DNA from: an uncultured Coriobacteriaceae bacterium
GTDB taxonomy: Bacteria; Actinomycetota; Coriobacteriia; Coriobacteriales; Coriobacteriaceae
Direction of reading: 5' to 3'
Assembly: GCA_949287085.1 (NCBI GenBank)
Contig: CASEER010000008.1
Span: forward strand, 1 to 64,000
DNA length: 64,000 nt
Each line of letters starts with the position of its first letter. The first letter of the stretch is position 1. Under the pieces are notes generated by a model, which had not been told where the DNA came from, ran no database searches, and saw nothing but the letters and a program-made list of their open reading frames with translations. This document shows, in pieces, positions 25,855-34,915 of this stretch. Position numbers and translations under genes: made by a program.

Positions 25855-27882
25855 ATGTTTAAACTCCTTAAACGCTTCGGCCGCAGCTATCGGCTCAATC
25901 TTGTCTTAGGGCCGCTCTGCAAGCTTATCGAAGTCGTATTTGACCTGTTCACGCCCATCATCGTGGCCTACATGATTGACACGGGCGTGGGCACGCGCAA
26001 CGTGCGGCCGGTCCTTGTGGGCGGCGGCGTCCTGCTCGCCATGGCAGTCGTCGCAATCCTCTTTGCACTCGTCTGCCAGAAGATGGCTTCACGCGCGTCG
26101 CAGGGCATGGGCACGAGCATTCGCCACAGCCTCTACGAGCACATCAACGAGCTGTCGCACGCCGACCTCGACCGCTTTGGAACACCATCGCTCATCACGC
26201 GCATCACGAACGACGTCAACCAGGTGCAGCTCGCGGTCGCCTTGGGCATCCGCCAACTCATGCGCTGGCCGTTTCTCGCGGTGGGCTCGCTCGTGGCGGC
26301 GCTCGCCATCGACGTGCAGCTTGGCCTCATCTTCGTGGTGTCCATGGTCATCGTGGGCGGCCTGTTCTGGTTTGTCATGAAAGCGTGCATCCCGTATTAC
26401 CGCAGCATGCAGGCCAAGCTCGACCGCATCGCGCTCATTGTGCGCGAGGGGCTTTCGGGCGCGCGCGTCGTGCGGGCCTTTGTGCGCGAAGACCACGAGC
26501 GCCGGCGCCTGGCCGATGCCGCGCAGGATCAAGCTGACACGGCCATCGCGGTGGGCAGGCTCTCCTCGGTGCTCAACCCGGTGACCTTTCTTGTCATGTA
26601 CCTCGCGGTGTGCGCGATCTTGTGGGCCGGCGGCATCCAGGTGAACATCGGCGGGCTCACGCAGGGCCAGGTCGTGGCGTTTGTGAACTATATGACGCAG
26701 GCGCTGCTCTCTATTGTGTACGTGGCAAATCTGGTGGTGGTGTTTACCAAGGCGAGTGCCTCGGCCGCGCGCGTGAACGAGGTCTTTGCGTGTGCGCCAA
26801 GCGTGACGGACGAGGGCGCCGAGCCGGTTGAGCTGCCGGCGCCGTCCGGCGCGCGAACGGTTGTGGGCGCAATGGCCGCCGCAGCCGAGCACCCCGCTTC
26901 AGTTGCCCCGGTTGATGACCGGGGCCAGCACTCCGCTTCGACCCCGACAGCAGCTTCGATCGAGCAGGTCGCTTCGACCCCGGCCGCCGCGCCCGAGCAC
27001 CCCGCTCCAATCCCGGCGCTCGCCCTACGCAATGCGTGCTTTACGTACCCTGGCGCGGCTGCCGACGCCGTGCGCGAGGCAACCATCACGCATTTACCAG
27101 GGCAAACCCTTGGCATCATTGGCGGTACGGGCTCCGGCAAGTCCACGCTCGTCTCGCTCATCCCGCGCCTGTACGACGTTACGGCGGGTGCGGTCGAGGT
27201 GTTCGGCCGCGATGTACGTCGTTGGCCGCTCAAGCAGTTGCGCCAGGTGGTGGGCATGGTCCCGCAGCAGGCCTTGCTCGTTTCGGGCACGATTCGCTCC
27301 AACCTTATGTGGCGCAGCGCAAGCGCTTCGGACGAGGAGCTCTGGCGCGCGCTCGAGCTTGCCCAGGCGGCCGACTTCGTGCATAAGCTCTCTGACGGGC
27401 TTGACGCCCCGGTTGAGGCGGGCGGCAAGAACTTCTCGGGTGGCCAGCGCCAGCGCCTCACCATTGCGCGGGCACTTGTGGGCGACCCCAAGGTGCTCAT
27501 TCTGGACGACTCGGCTTCGGCGCTCGACTACAAGACCGATGCGGCCTTGCGCCTGGCACTTGCCTCGCTGGACCGTGAGGCCACGGAAGCGGGCGAGCTT
27601 GCGCCGGCGGTCGTGGTGGTCTCGCAGCGCGTGGCGAGCGTGCGCGGCGCGGACCTCATCTGCGTGATGCGCCGCGGCCATGTGGTTGGCCTGGGCACGC
27701 ATGAAGAGCTCGTGCACAGCTGCGATATCTACCAGGAGATCTGCGCCTCCCAAGGCGTCGAAGATGGTGCAGCGGCGGCAGATTCGTCTGCTTCGCCACG
27801 GCCGCGCGAGACAAACGGGACAAACGAGCCCCACGCCGCTGTTCCACATCCCCGCGATAGCAAGGAGGTGTGCCATGGCTAA
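25855..27882 (+). CDS. ABC exporter half, degenerate-site subunit
   Basis: 675 aa: six-span exporter membrane domain (residues ~1-300), then a Pro/Ala/Thr-rich linker of ~80 residues (about 310-395) not typical of the family, then a nucleotide-binding domain with Walker A GGTGSGKST (423-431), Q-loop MVPQQALL, signature FSGGQRQRLTIARA and Walker B VLILDDSASALD. The residue after the Walker B Asp is Asp (D552), not the catalytic Glu. This is the hallmark of the degenerate half of heterodimeric exporters such as LmrCD, BmrCD and TM287/288. ATG 25855 follows GAGGGCGCTCCT. It overlaps the partner gene by 8 bases. Confidence 0.95.
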   Translation: MFKLLKRFGRSYRLNLVLGPLCKLIEVVFDLFTPIIVAYMIDTGVGTRNVRPVLVGGGVLLAMAVVAILFALVCQKMASRASQGMGTSIRHSLYEHINELSHADLDRFGTPSLITRITNDVNQVQLAVALGIRQLMRWPFLAVGSLVAALAIDVQLGLIFVVSMVIVGGLFWFVMKACIPYYRSMQAKLDRIALIVREGLSGARVVRAFVREDHERRRLADAAQDQADTAIAVGRLSSVLNPVTFLVMYLAVCAILWAGGIQVNIGGLTQGQVVAFVNYMTQALLSIVYVANLVVVFTKASASAARVNEVFACAPSVTDEGAEPVELPAPSGARTVVGAMAAAAEHPASVAPVDDRGQHSASTPTAASIEQVASTPAAAPEHPAPIPALALRNACFTYPGAAADAVREATITHLPGQTLGIIGGTGSGKSTLVSLIPRLYDVTAGAVEVFGRDVRRWPLKQLRQVVGMVPQQALLVSGTIRSNLMWRSASASDEELWRALELAQAADFVHKLSDGLDAPVEAGGKNFSGGQRQRLTIARALVGDPKVLILDDSASALDYKTDAALRLALASLDREATEAGELAPAVVVVSQRVASVRGADLICVMRRGHVVGLGTHEELVHSCDIYQEICASQGVEDGAAAADSSASPRPRETNGTNEPHAAVPHPRDSKEVCHG

Positions 27883-29740
27883 TCCGTACGGTGCGGTGGG
27901 CTCGGTGGCGACGGTCGCCTCGAGCATTTCGAGCGACGGCGGCACGGGTGACAGCGGCGGCCAGTCCGGCGAGCGCGATACCCTGGTTAGCACGCTCACC
28001 ACGGGTCAGGTGCTCGGTCGGCTCTTTGGCTGCATCCGCCCGCATCTGGGGTCGTTTGTTCTTTCGTTTGCGTCTGCGGCCATCTCGGTCGTGCTACAGC
28101 TCTATGTGCCCATCCTGGTGGGACGCGGCATCGACTGCATCATCGCGGCGGGCCGCGTGGACTTTGGCGCGCTCATCCCGCTGCTTTGGCAGCTCATTGC
28201 GGTCATCGTGGGCGCGGCAGTGTTCCAGTGGGTGCAGGGCTACTGCGTGAATCGCCTTGCGTACGAGACGGTGCGCGACCTGCGCACCCAGGCAAACGAC
28301 AAGCTCAGCCGCATGCCGCTCTCGTTTATCGACAGCCACGCGCATGGCGACCTCATCAGCCGCGTCGTCAACGATGCCGACCAGGTGGGCGACGGCCTTC
28401 TGCAGGGGCTCACCCAGTTTTTTAGCGGTATCGTGACCATCGTGGGCACCCTCGTGTTCATGCTGTCCATCTCGGTGCCCATGGCCGTGATCGTGGTGCT
28501 CGTGACACCGCTTTCGGTAATCGTGGCCTCGGCCATCGCACGCTTCTCCAACGCAAGCTTTACCGAGCAGCAGCTCATCCAGGGCAAGCTCGGCGGCTAC
28601 GTGGAGGAGCTCGTGGGCGCGCAGAAGCTCGTGGACGTGTTTGCCCATGGCGACGAGGTGTTGGCGGGCTTTGACGCCCTCAACCGGCAGCTTTACGTTT
28701 CAGGCGAGCGCGCGCAGTTTTTAAGCTCGCTTTCCAATCCTGGCACGCGGGCGGTGAACAACGTGATCTACGCCATCGTGGCCGTGATGGGCTGCATCTG
28801 CGTCATCACGGGATGGCCCGCGGCGCTTACCGTGGGCGGCGTGCAGACGTTCCTCTCGTACGCCAACCAATACACCAAGCCGTTTAACGAGGTCACGGGC
28901 GTGATCACGCAGATCCAGACGGCCTTTGCCTCGGCGCGGCGCCTCTTTGCGCTCATGGATGCGGCGGAGGAGAAACCCGATGCCCCGGATGCCGTCGAGC
29001 TCGTAGAGCCCACGGGCGACGTGGAGCTCGCGCACGTTGACTTTTCGTATGTGCCCGAGCGTCCGTTGCTGTGCGATATCTGCGCGCACGCTCGCCCCGG
29101 CCAGCGCTTTGCCCTGGTGGGCCCCACCGGGTGCGGCAAGACGACGCTCATCAACCTGCTTCTGCGCTTCTACGATGTGGATGCGGGCGAGATTTGCGTG
29201 GACGGCATCGATACCGCGTGCATCGCGCGCGACAGCCTGCGCCGCGCGTTTGGCATGGTGCTGCAGGACACCTGGCTGTTCGAGGGCACCGTGCACGACA
29301 ACATTGCCTACGGCAAGCCCGATGCCACGCGCGAGGAGGTCGTTGCAGCGGCGGAGCGTGCGCGGGCCGATTCGTTCATCCGCGCGCTGCCGCAGGGCTA
29401 CGACACGGTGATTCCCGAGGATGGCGGCACGTTCAGCCAGGGACAGCGGCAGCTGCTCTGCATTGCGCGCGTGATGCTCACCGACCCGGCCATCCTGCTG
29501 CTGGACGAGGCGACCTCGAGCATCGACACGCGCACCGAGCTGCAGGTGCAGCGCGCGTTTGACGAGCTCATGCACGGGCGGACGAGCTTTGTTGTGGCGC
29601 ATCGCCTGAGCACCATCCGCAACGCCGATTGCATTTTGGTCATGCGCGACGGCCAGATCATCGAACGCGGCACGCATGACGAGCTTCTGGCCGCTGGTGG
29701 CACCTATGCCGAGCTCTACACCTCCCAATGGCAAGCGTGA
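27875..29740 (+). CDS. ABC exporter half, catalytically canonical subunit
   Basis: 621 aa partner of the preceding gene. Membrane domain (about residues 45-345), then NBD: Walker A VGPTGCGKTTLINLLL, Q-loop MVLQDTWLFEGTVHDNIAYG, Walker B and catalytic Glu ILLLDEATSSIDTRTE, H-loop VVAHRLSTIRNAD. The signature is FSQGQRQLL, with Gln for the second residue of the usual SGGQ; combined with the partner's good signature this again fits an asymmetric heterodimer. ATG 27875 follows AAGGAGGTGTGCC. Substrate unknown (peptides or drugs are usual). Confidence 0.95.
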   Translation: MANPYGAVGSVATVASSISSDGGTGDSGGQSGERDTLVSTLTTGQVLGRLFGCIRPHLGSFVLSFASAAISVVLQLYVPILVGRGIDCIIAAGRVDFGALIPLLWQLIAVIVGAAVFQWVQGYCVNRLAYETVRDLRTQANDKLSRMPLSFIDSHAHGDLISRVVNDADQVGDGLLQGLTQFFSGIVTIVGTLVFMLSISVPMAVIVVLVTPLSVIVASAIARFSNASFTEQQLIQGKLGGYVEELVGAQKLVDVFAHGDEVLAGFDALNRQLYVSGERAQFLSSLSNPGTRAVNNVIYAIVAVMGCICVITGWPAALTVGGVQTFLSYANQYTKPFNEVTGVITQIQTAFASARRLFALMDAAEEKPDAPDAVELVEPTGDVELAHVDFSYVPERPLLCDICAHARPGQRFALVGPTGCGKTTLINLLLRFYDVDAGEICVDGIDTACIARDSLRRAFGMVLQDTWLFEGTVHDNIAYGKPDATREEVVAAAERARADSFIRALPQGYDTVIPEDGGTFSQGQRQLLCIARVMLTDPAILLLDEATSSIDTRTELQVQRAFDELMHGRTSFVVAHRLSTIRNADCILVMRDGQIIERGTHDELLAAGGTYAELYTSQWQA

Positions 29741-30105
29741 AATGAGGACAGAGAAAATTTCACCTCCCGGGCGGGCGGAAGCCTCAGCGCGACGGCACGG
29801 CTGTCCCGGCCCGGGGCCTGGCCCAACTCAGCGGCCTCAGCACGGCGGCTTCGAGGCGGGCCCCGGCCCCAGCCCGTCTCCCCAGCTCTGTGAGACGGCC
29901 ACCGCGCCCGCCCGGGCAATCCGTTTCGGACATGTTTCGGTTCCCGCGGTTTGGCGCTTTCTCGTAGCACCCGCGCGCGCAGAGGGGTATGCTAAGCGAT
30001 TGTGCGCGGAACTTTCTCGCATTAAGTTGCAAGGGGGAGGGAAATGGGTTCCCTCCGGTTGTGCGCACGGAAGGGGTTTTAAGCAAAAACAGGAAGGAAC
30101 CAACC
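29741..30105. other. Structured leader / intergenic region before the amino-acid ABC genes
   Basis: No gene seen. A 7-bp stem GTGAAAT/ATTTCAC (29737-29763) overlaps the exporter stop. A 151-base GC-rich block follows, closed by the perfect 12-bp stem CCCGGGCGGGCG (29766-29777) with 29905-29916 and with further GC pairing inside (GGCCCCGG-type segments). Later, hairpin GGAGGGAA-ATGGG-TTCCCTCC (30036-30056) lies 50 bases before the next ATG. It could be a leader RNA with an attenuator, or a terminator series. Confidence 0.5.
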
Positions 30106-31044
30106 ATGACCAGGATTTCCCCCGCCTTAACGCAGCAACCATCGTCGCAGCCCTCGCGCCGCGACTTCCTCAAGTTTTCGGGTCTCGCGGTGAGCGCGGG
30201 GAGCCTTTTGATGCTTTCGGGCTGCGGCCCAGCCGCGCAGGATAGCGGCAAGAGCGAGGGTTCCTCCTCTACGTCTGCGACGAGCTCCGCCAAGCTGGGC
30301 GACGGCAAGACGCTCCGCGTGGGCATGGAAGCCGCCTACGCCCCCTACAACTGGCAGGTCTCCAAGGCCTCGGACTACACCATTCCCATCGAGAACGTCG
30401 ACGGCGCCTACGCCGACGGCTACGACGTGCAGGCCGCTAAGGTCATTGCCAAGGCTCTGGACATGGAGCCCGTCGCGGTGAAGTGCGACTTCTCGGCGCT
30501 GATCGACATGCTCAACAATGGCCAGATCGACATCATCTGCGCCGGTATGTCCGTAACGCCCGAGCGCGAGGACTCGGCCATCTTCTGCAATTCGTATATC
30601 GACGACGACATCTCGCTCGTTACGCGCAAGGATTCGCCGTACGCGAAAGCCACGACCTTTGACGACCTTAAGGGTGCCTCGATCATGGGCCAGGCCGCTA
30701 CCATGTACGACGACGTCATCGATCAGATTGCCGACGTTACCGACGTGAACCACATGACCCCGGGCGAGACCGTGCCGGCCGTGGTGGAGAGCCTCTCGAG
30801 CGGCACGTCCGACGTGATTACCTACTCCATGCTTTCGGTGCCCAAGCTGCTCGAGACGTATCCCGACTTTGTTGAGCTTAAGATGACCGACAAGTTTAAG
30901 GGCTCCGAGATGCCCGACAACGCCGCCGTGGCGCTGGGCACCGACCAGTCGATTGTCGATGCCATCAACGATGCCATCGACAGCATCTCCGAGGAAGAGC
31001 GCCAGGAGATCTGGAACGAGTGCATGGACCGTCAGCCGGCGTAA
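30106..31044 (+). CDS. Amino-acid ABC transporter substrate-binding lipoprotein
   Basis: 312 aa, SBP_bac_3 (polar amino acid) family. The signal is Tat-like and a lipoprotein at once: SRRDFLKFSGLAVSAGSLLM then lipobox LSGC. Mature domain motifs: RVGMEAAYAPYNWQ, GYDVQAAKVIAKALDMEPVA, LIDMLNNGQIDIICAGMSVTP, ALGTDQSIVDAINDAIDSI. Relatives bind glutamine, arginine, histidine or cystine; the ligand is not clear. ATG 30106 follows AGGAAGGAACCAACC. First gene of a three-gene importer with the permease and ATPase following. Confidence 0.95.
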   Translation: MTRISPALTQQPSSQPSRRDFLKFSGLAVSAGSLLMLSGCGPAAQDSGKSEGSSSTSATSSAKLGDGKTLRVGMEAAYAPYNWQVSKASDYTIPIENVDGAYADGYDVQAAKVIAKALDMEPVAVKCDFSALIDMLNNGQIDIICAGMSVTPEREDSAIFCNSYIDDDISLVTRKDSPYAKATTFDDLKGASIMGQAATMYDDVIDQIADVTDVNHMTPGETVPAVVESLSSGTSDVITYSMLSVPKLLETYPDFVELKMTDKFKGSEMPDNAAVALGTDQSIVDAINDAIDSISEEERQEIWNECMDRQPA

Positions 31045-31082
31045 CGACGGGCCAGGTTATCTGAGTGATACAGGAGAATCCC

Positions 31083-32369
31083 ATGGATTCGCATGAATCG
31101 TTGCCTACGGGCGGTCGCGCGACTCGCGGCCGCCTTGCGGCGTTTTTCTTGAACGATCACCGCTACGTGCTCTTGGGCACCAGCGCGGTGGCGTTGGTGG
31201 GCATGCTGCTTTCGAGCTCGCCCCGTCCGGCGCTGAGCTTTCTGTCTCAGGCGTATGTGGCCGAGCTCGTAATGTACTACCTGCTGGTGGCATGGCTTGT
31301 GGTGAGCGCCGTAGGGCTCGTGTTCAAGCTCACGCATTGGCGCACGTATGCGCAAACGGCTCCCTTTGCCAAGCCGGCGGTGCGCCGCGTGCTGCGCTAT
31401 GCCTCGTACGTGGTATGGGCCATGGTGCTCGTGCTCGTGGTTGACCGCGTGGTCATGGGCATCGCGAGCGCCTGGGGCGTGGCGGTGGCGGCAGCCAATC
31501 TCAAGCCTAAGCCCAAGCGCCCCAACGGCATGCTCGAGAGCATGCTCTACATTCTCTACCAGGGGCGCCAGACGTTTATCACGGGCTTCATCACCACGGT
31601 TGAGCTTGCTGTGTTCGGCACCGTCATCGCGTTCTTCCTGGCGCTGCTGCTCGTATTTGCGCGCATCCAGTCGATCGATCGTTCCGACAACGACTTTGTG
31701 CGTTTCTGGAAGGTCGTGGGCACGGGCTTCGCCAAGGTCTACTCGACCGTCGTGCGCGGCACGCCCATGATGGTGCAGGCCATGGTGCTCTACTACGGCG
31801 TGTTTGGCCTGTTCCGCATGACGAGCCTCACGACCACCCAGATCAACGGCATCTGGACCACGTTCTTGGCCGGCTTGGTTACCATTACGCTCAACTCCAC
31901 CGCCTACATGATGGAAGTGCTGCGCGGCGGCATCGAGTCGGTCGATGCGGGGCAGCTCGAGGCGGCGCGTTCGCTGGGTCTTTCGCAGTGGCAGGCCATG
32001 CGCAAGGTCGTGTTTCCGCAGGGTATCAAGTACGCCCTCCCGGGTCTTTCCAACGAGCTCGTCATCAACATCAAAGACTCGTCCGTGCTCTCGGTGATCG
32101 GTACGTTCGACCTCATGTTTGCGACCACGACCGTCGCCGGCATCTACTACCAGCAGTTCCAGACGGCGCTCATCACGACCGTGGTGTACCTCATGCTCAC
32201 CATGTTCGCATCGTGGCTGCTGGGCAAGTTCGCGCACCATTTTGACGTGAAGCCCCAGCCGGTGGGCAGCTCGTCTGACGCGGGCGTGGCCGTGGGAACC
32301 GAGGAAGTCAGCGCGGTGCCCGTGCGCGATGGCTACACGCATCGCGGCGGTTTTGGCCAGGGGAGGTAG
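31083..32369 (+). CDS. Amino-acid ABC transporter permease (HisM/GlnP family) with N-terminal membrane extension
   Basis: 428 aa, about twice the core permease. The HisM-type core (from about TFITGFITTVELAVFGTVI) has the EAA loop EAARSLGLSQWQAMRKVVFP and GIKYALPGLSNELVINIKDS. The ~165-residue N-terminus adds probably three membrane spans (VLLGTSAVALVGMLLSSS, YVAELVMYYLLVAWLVVSAV, YVVWAMVLVLVVDRVVMG) and a basic LKPKPKRP segment. ATG 31083 follows AGGAGAATCCC. Two such subunits would form the channel with the downstream ATPase. Confidence 0.94.
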   Translation: MDSHESLPTGGRATRGRLAAFFLNDHRYVLLGTSAVALVGMLLSSSPRPALSFLSQAYVAELVMYYLLVAWLVVSAVGLVFKLTHWRTYAQTAPFAKPAVRRVLRYASYVVWAMVLVLVVDRVVMGIASAWGVAVAAANLKPKPKRPNGMLESMLYILYQGRQTFITGFITTVELAVFGTVIAFFLALLLVFARIQSIDRSDNDFVRFWKVVGTGFAKVYSTVVRGTPMMVQAMVLYYGVFGLFRMTSLTTTQINGIWTTFLAGLVTITLNSTAYMMEVLRGGIESVDAGQLEAARSLGLSQWQAMRKVVFPQGIKYALPGLSNELVINIKDSSVLSVIGTFDLMFATTTVAGIYYQQFQTALITTVVYLMLTMFASWLLGKFAHHFDVKPQPVGSSSDAGVAVGTEEVSAVPVRDGYTHRGGFGQGR

Positions 32370-32372
32370 ACC

Positions 32373-33125
32373 ATGACAACCAAGAATGCTACCGAGCCCA
32401 TGGTGCGCATCGAGGGCCTTCGCAAGAGCTTTGGTTCGCTCGAGGTGCTGCGCGACATCAACCTTGAGGTCATGCCCGGCCAGGTGGTTACCATCATTGG
32501 CGCGTCGGGCTCCGGTAAGTCAACGTTGCTGCGCTGCATCAACCTGTTGGAATCGCCGGATGCGGGCCATGTATGGTTCCACGGCCAGGACCTTGCCGCC
32601 GAGCATGTTGACGTGAACCGCCTGCGCGAGAACATTGGCATGGTGTTTCAGGGCTTCAACCTCTTTAACAACATGAACGTGCTCGACAACTGCACGCTGG
32701 CGCCCGTGACGCTCAAGAAGATGAACAAGGAAGAGGCCGAGAGCGTTGCGCTCAAGCACCTTGAGTCGGTGGGACTGGCCCAGTTTGCCCACGCCGACGT
32801 GCGCAACCTTTCCGGTGGCCAGAAGCAGCGCGTGGCCATTGCCCGCGCGCTCTGCATGAACCCCGAGATCATGCTCTTTGATGAGCCAACGAGCGCCCTT
32901 GACCCCGAGATCGTGGGCGAGGTGCTCGAGGTCATGCGTCAGCTCGCAGCCGACGGCATGACCATGGTCGTGGTGACGCACGAGATGTCGTTCGCGCGGA
33001 ACGTGTCCGATGAGGTCGTGTTCATGGACAAGGGCGTCATCGCCGAGACGGGGACGCCGGAGAAAATGTTCACTGCACCCGAGCAGCCGCGTACGAGGGA
33101 GTTCTTGGCGCGCTACCTGGGATAG
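32373..33125 (+). CDS. Amino-acid ABC transporter ATP-binding protein (GlnQ type)
   Basis: 250 aa. Walker [20 protein letters not shown]-loop [19 protein letters not shown], signature [16 protein letters not shown], Walker [20 protein letters not shown]-loop [15 protein letters not shown]: all canonical for the polar amino acid uptake family. The start three bases after the permease stop, with GGGGAGGTAGACC, shows tight operon coupling. Confidence 0.97.
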   Translation: MTTKNATEPMVRIEGLRKSFGSLEVLRDINLEVMPGQVVTIIGASGSGKSTLLRCINLLESPDAGHVWFHGQDLAAEHVDVNRLRENIGMVFQGFNLFNNMNVLDNCTLAPVTLKKMNKEEAESVALKHLESVGLAQFAHADVRNLSGGQKQRVAIARALCMNPEIMLFDEPTSALDPEIVGEVLEVMRQLAADGMTMVVVTHEMSFARNVSDEVVFMDKGVIAETGTPEKMFTAPEQPRTREFLARYLG

Positions 33126-33212
33126 CGCGTCTTGCCGCCGAGGCCCTTGACGGTGGGGACGGTTCGCCGGATGCGGATGGGCCGCCGACCGCTAATTCCT
33201 ACCGCGTTCGTC

Positions 33213-33278
33213 AAAAGATGCCACTCGTCGCTCTAAGAGGCCATTTTTTGCGCCTTAGAGCGTCGAGTGGCATCTTTT
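33213..33278. repeat. 66-bp palindromic element
   Basis: Arms of 25 bases (33213-33237 and 33254-33278, AAAAGATGCCACTCG...) pair with one mismatch around a 16-base T-rich loop. Size and A4...T4 ends resemble the 68-bp elements near the first nuclease gene, but the sequence differs. Located in the 369-base gap after the amino-acid transporter, perhaps its terminator. Confidence 0.88.
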
Positions 33279-33356
33279 GCGTTGTAACCGCGGACAAACC
33301 GTTCGTGGTTACGCTCGAACCGCCAGCGGGCACGCGGCAATCTCCCACATTTCTTC

Positions 33357-33405
33357 TTGCATTGTGTATAGGTGTGTATATACTGTACTTATCGGGTATA
33401 CACAC
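33357..33405 (+). promoter_or_regulatory. Promoter and operator of the GntR/ABC operon
   Basis: TTGCAT (33357-33362), 16-base spacer, TATACT (33379-33384). A perfect 9-bp inverted repeat GTGTGTATA (33372-33380) / TATACACAC (33397-33405) overlaps the -10 and the start region, as expected for autorepression by the YtrA-type regulator encoded next. Confidence 0.7.
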
Positions 33406-33494
33406 TATGCCCGCGTAGGGTTGCTGAGACGTCCGGCGCCCTATGGCCCGGTGGGGGACGCCTTGCCGGGCGCGACGGAAAGGATTTCGGATTC

Positions 33495-33872
33495 GTGGAA
33501 CTCATCATCTCCAACGCGAGCAGCAAGCCCATCTACGAGCAGATCACGAGTCAGATCAAGGCCATGATTCTCTCAGGTGAGCTTGCCGAGGGCGCGCAGC
33601 TCCCGAGCATCCGGGCGCTGGCCAACAGCCTGCGGGTGAGCGCCATCACCACCAAGCGCGCCTATGCCGACCTTGAAGCCGAGGGCTTCATCGAGACAGT
33701 TCAGGGCAAGGGTAGCTTTGTGGCCGGTGGCAACACCGAGCTCATCCGCGAGGAGCAGCTGCGCCACGTCGAGGAGCTCATGGGCCAGGCGATCGATGCC
33801 GGTCGCACCATGGGTCTCTCGGCCGAGGAGCTCGCCGAGATGTTCTCCCTGCAGCTCGACGGCGGGGAGTGA
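33495..33872 (+). CDS. GntR-family regulator, YtrA subfamily
   Basis: 125 aa, short as in YtrA-type regulators that have a winged helix and only a small dimerisation tail. Motifs: SSKPIYEQITSQIKAMILSG, GAQLPSIRALANSLRVSAIT, TTKRAYADLEAEGFIETVQG, KGSFVAGG. GTG 33495 is the first possible start of the conserved domain; ribosome site AAAGGA is about ten bases upstream. Next to an ABC ATPase and permease, the usual Ytr arrangement; members often respond to cell-wall antibiotics, but the signal here is unknown. Confidence 0.93.
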   Translation: MELIISNASSKPIYEQITSQIKAMILSGELAEGAQLPSIRALANSLRVSAITTKRAYADLEAEGFIETVQGKGSFVAGGNTELIREEQLRHVEELMGQAIDAGRTMGLSAEELAEMFSLQLDGGE

Positions 33873-33940
33873 GTGGGACACCGGTGTCAGGTTTATCTGT
33901 CCCACGCGTGGGACACCGGAACCTGGTTTGTTTGTCCCGC
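33873..33940. repeat. Two tandem ~33-bp hairpin units
   Basis: Units 33873-33905 and 33908-33940 both begin GTGGGACACCGG and end TGTCCC, each able to fold on GTGGGACA/TGTCCCAC-type arms. They lie between the regulator and the ATPase, just before its ribosome site, so they could tune translation or transcript processing. Confidence 0.8.
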
Positions 33941-33964
33941 GACACGGTTTATCAGGAGGAAGCA

Positions 33965-34915
33965 ATGACGATTGTTGAGGGCCGGATGCAGGAGAGCAGC
34001 GTGTACGAGCCGGCTGCGGCGCCAGACGTTCCGCTCATCGAGGCGCGCGGCCTTACCAAGCATTACGACGGGTTTTCGCTCCAAGACGTGAACCTTGCGG
34101 TGAACGAGGGCGAGGTCGTGGGCTTTGTGGGCAAGAACGGTGCGGGCAAATCTACCACCATCAAGGCGCTCCTGGGGCTCATCGAGCTCGACGGCGGGCA
34201 GGCGCGCGTGCTCGGCGTCGATGCACACGCCCTCGGCCACGACCATGCTGCCGCGCGCATGAAGGAACAGATCGGCGTGGTCTTTGACAGCGTGGCCATG
34301 CCGGGGCACCTTAAGGTGGTCGATGTGGCCCGCATGTACGCTCGTGCTTATAGCGCCTGGGACCAGCATGCGTTCGACCAGTTCGTCCGGGAATTTGACC
34401 TTGAGCCGCGCAAGCTCGTCAAGGACCTGTCGCGCGGCATGGGCATGAAGCTCAGCTTGGCCTGCGCGCTCTGCCACGGCGCGCGCCTCTTGATTCTGGA
34501 CGAGGCCACGGCCGGCCTGGACCCCATGGCGCGCGATGAGATCCTTGACCGCCTGCGCGTCTTCGTGGCAGAACCCGGGCGCGCCGTCCTCATGTCGAGC
34601 CACATTACGAGCGACCTCGAGCGCATCGCCGACCGCGTGGTGTGCATCGACAACGGTCGCATCGTTTTTGACCTCGTGAAGGACCAGATCACCGACGAGA
34701 TGGGCATCGCGCGCTGCCGCGTGGCTGACTTTGAGCGCATCGCGGCAAGCGGCATCATCCCCGAGCACGAGCTGCGCTACCGCAAGAACGACTACGGCGT
34801 CGACGTGCTCGTGCCCGACCGTTTTGCCTTCGCCGAGAACTTCCCCGGCGTGCCGTGCGACCGCATGACCATCGACGACTACCTCTCCCTCACCTTGAAA
34901 GGCGGTGTGCGATAA
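33965..34915 (+). CDS. ABC transporter ATP-binding protein (ABC-2 / YtrB type)
   Basis: 316 aa. Walker A GFVGKNGAGKSTTIKALLGL, Q-loop IGVVFDSVAMPGHL (Asp in place of the usual Gln), signature-position DLSRGMGMKLSLACAL (SRGM instead of SGGQ, a variant common in YtrB/BcrA-like ATPases), Walker B LLILDEATAGLDPMARDEIL, SSHITSDLERIADR. The C-terminal ~80 residues are a family extension. ATG 33965 follows AGGAGGAAGCA; the stop touches the permease start. Confidence 0.94.
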   Translation: MTIVEGRMQESSVYEPAAAPDVPLIEARGLTKHYDGFSLQDVNLAVNEGEVVGFVGKNGAGKSTTIKALLGLIELDGGQARVLGVDAHALGHDHAAARMKEQIGVVFDSVAMPGHLKVVDVARMYARAYSAWDQHAFDQFVREFDLEPRKLVKDLSRGMGMKLSLACALCHGARLLILDEATAGLDPMARDEILDRLRVFVAEPGRAVLMSSHITSDLERIADRVVCIDNGRIVFDLVKDQITDEMGIARCRVADFERIAASGIIPEHELRYRKNDYGVDVLVPDRFAFAENFPGVPCDRMTIDDYLSLTLKGGVR

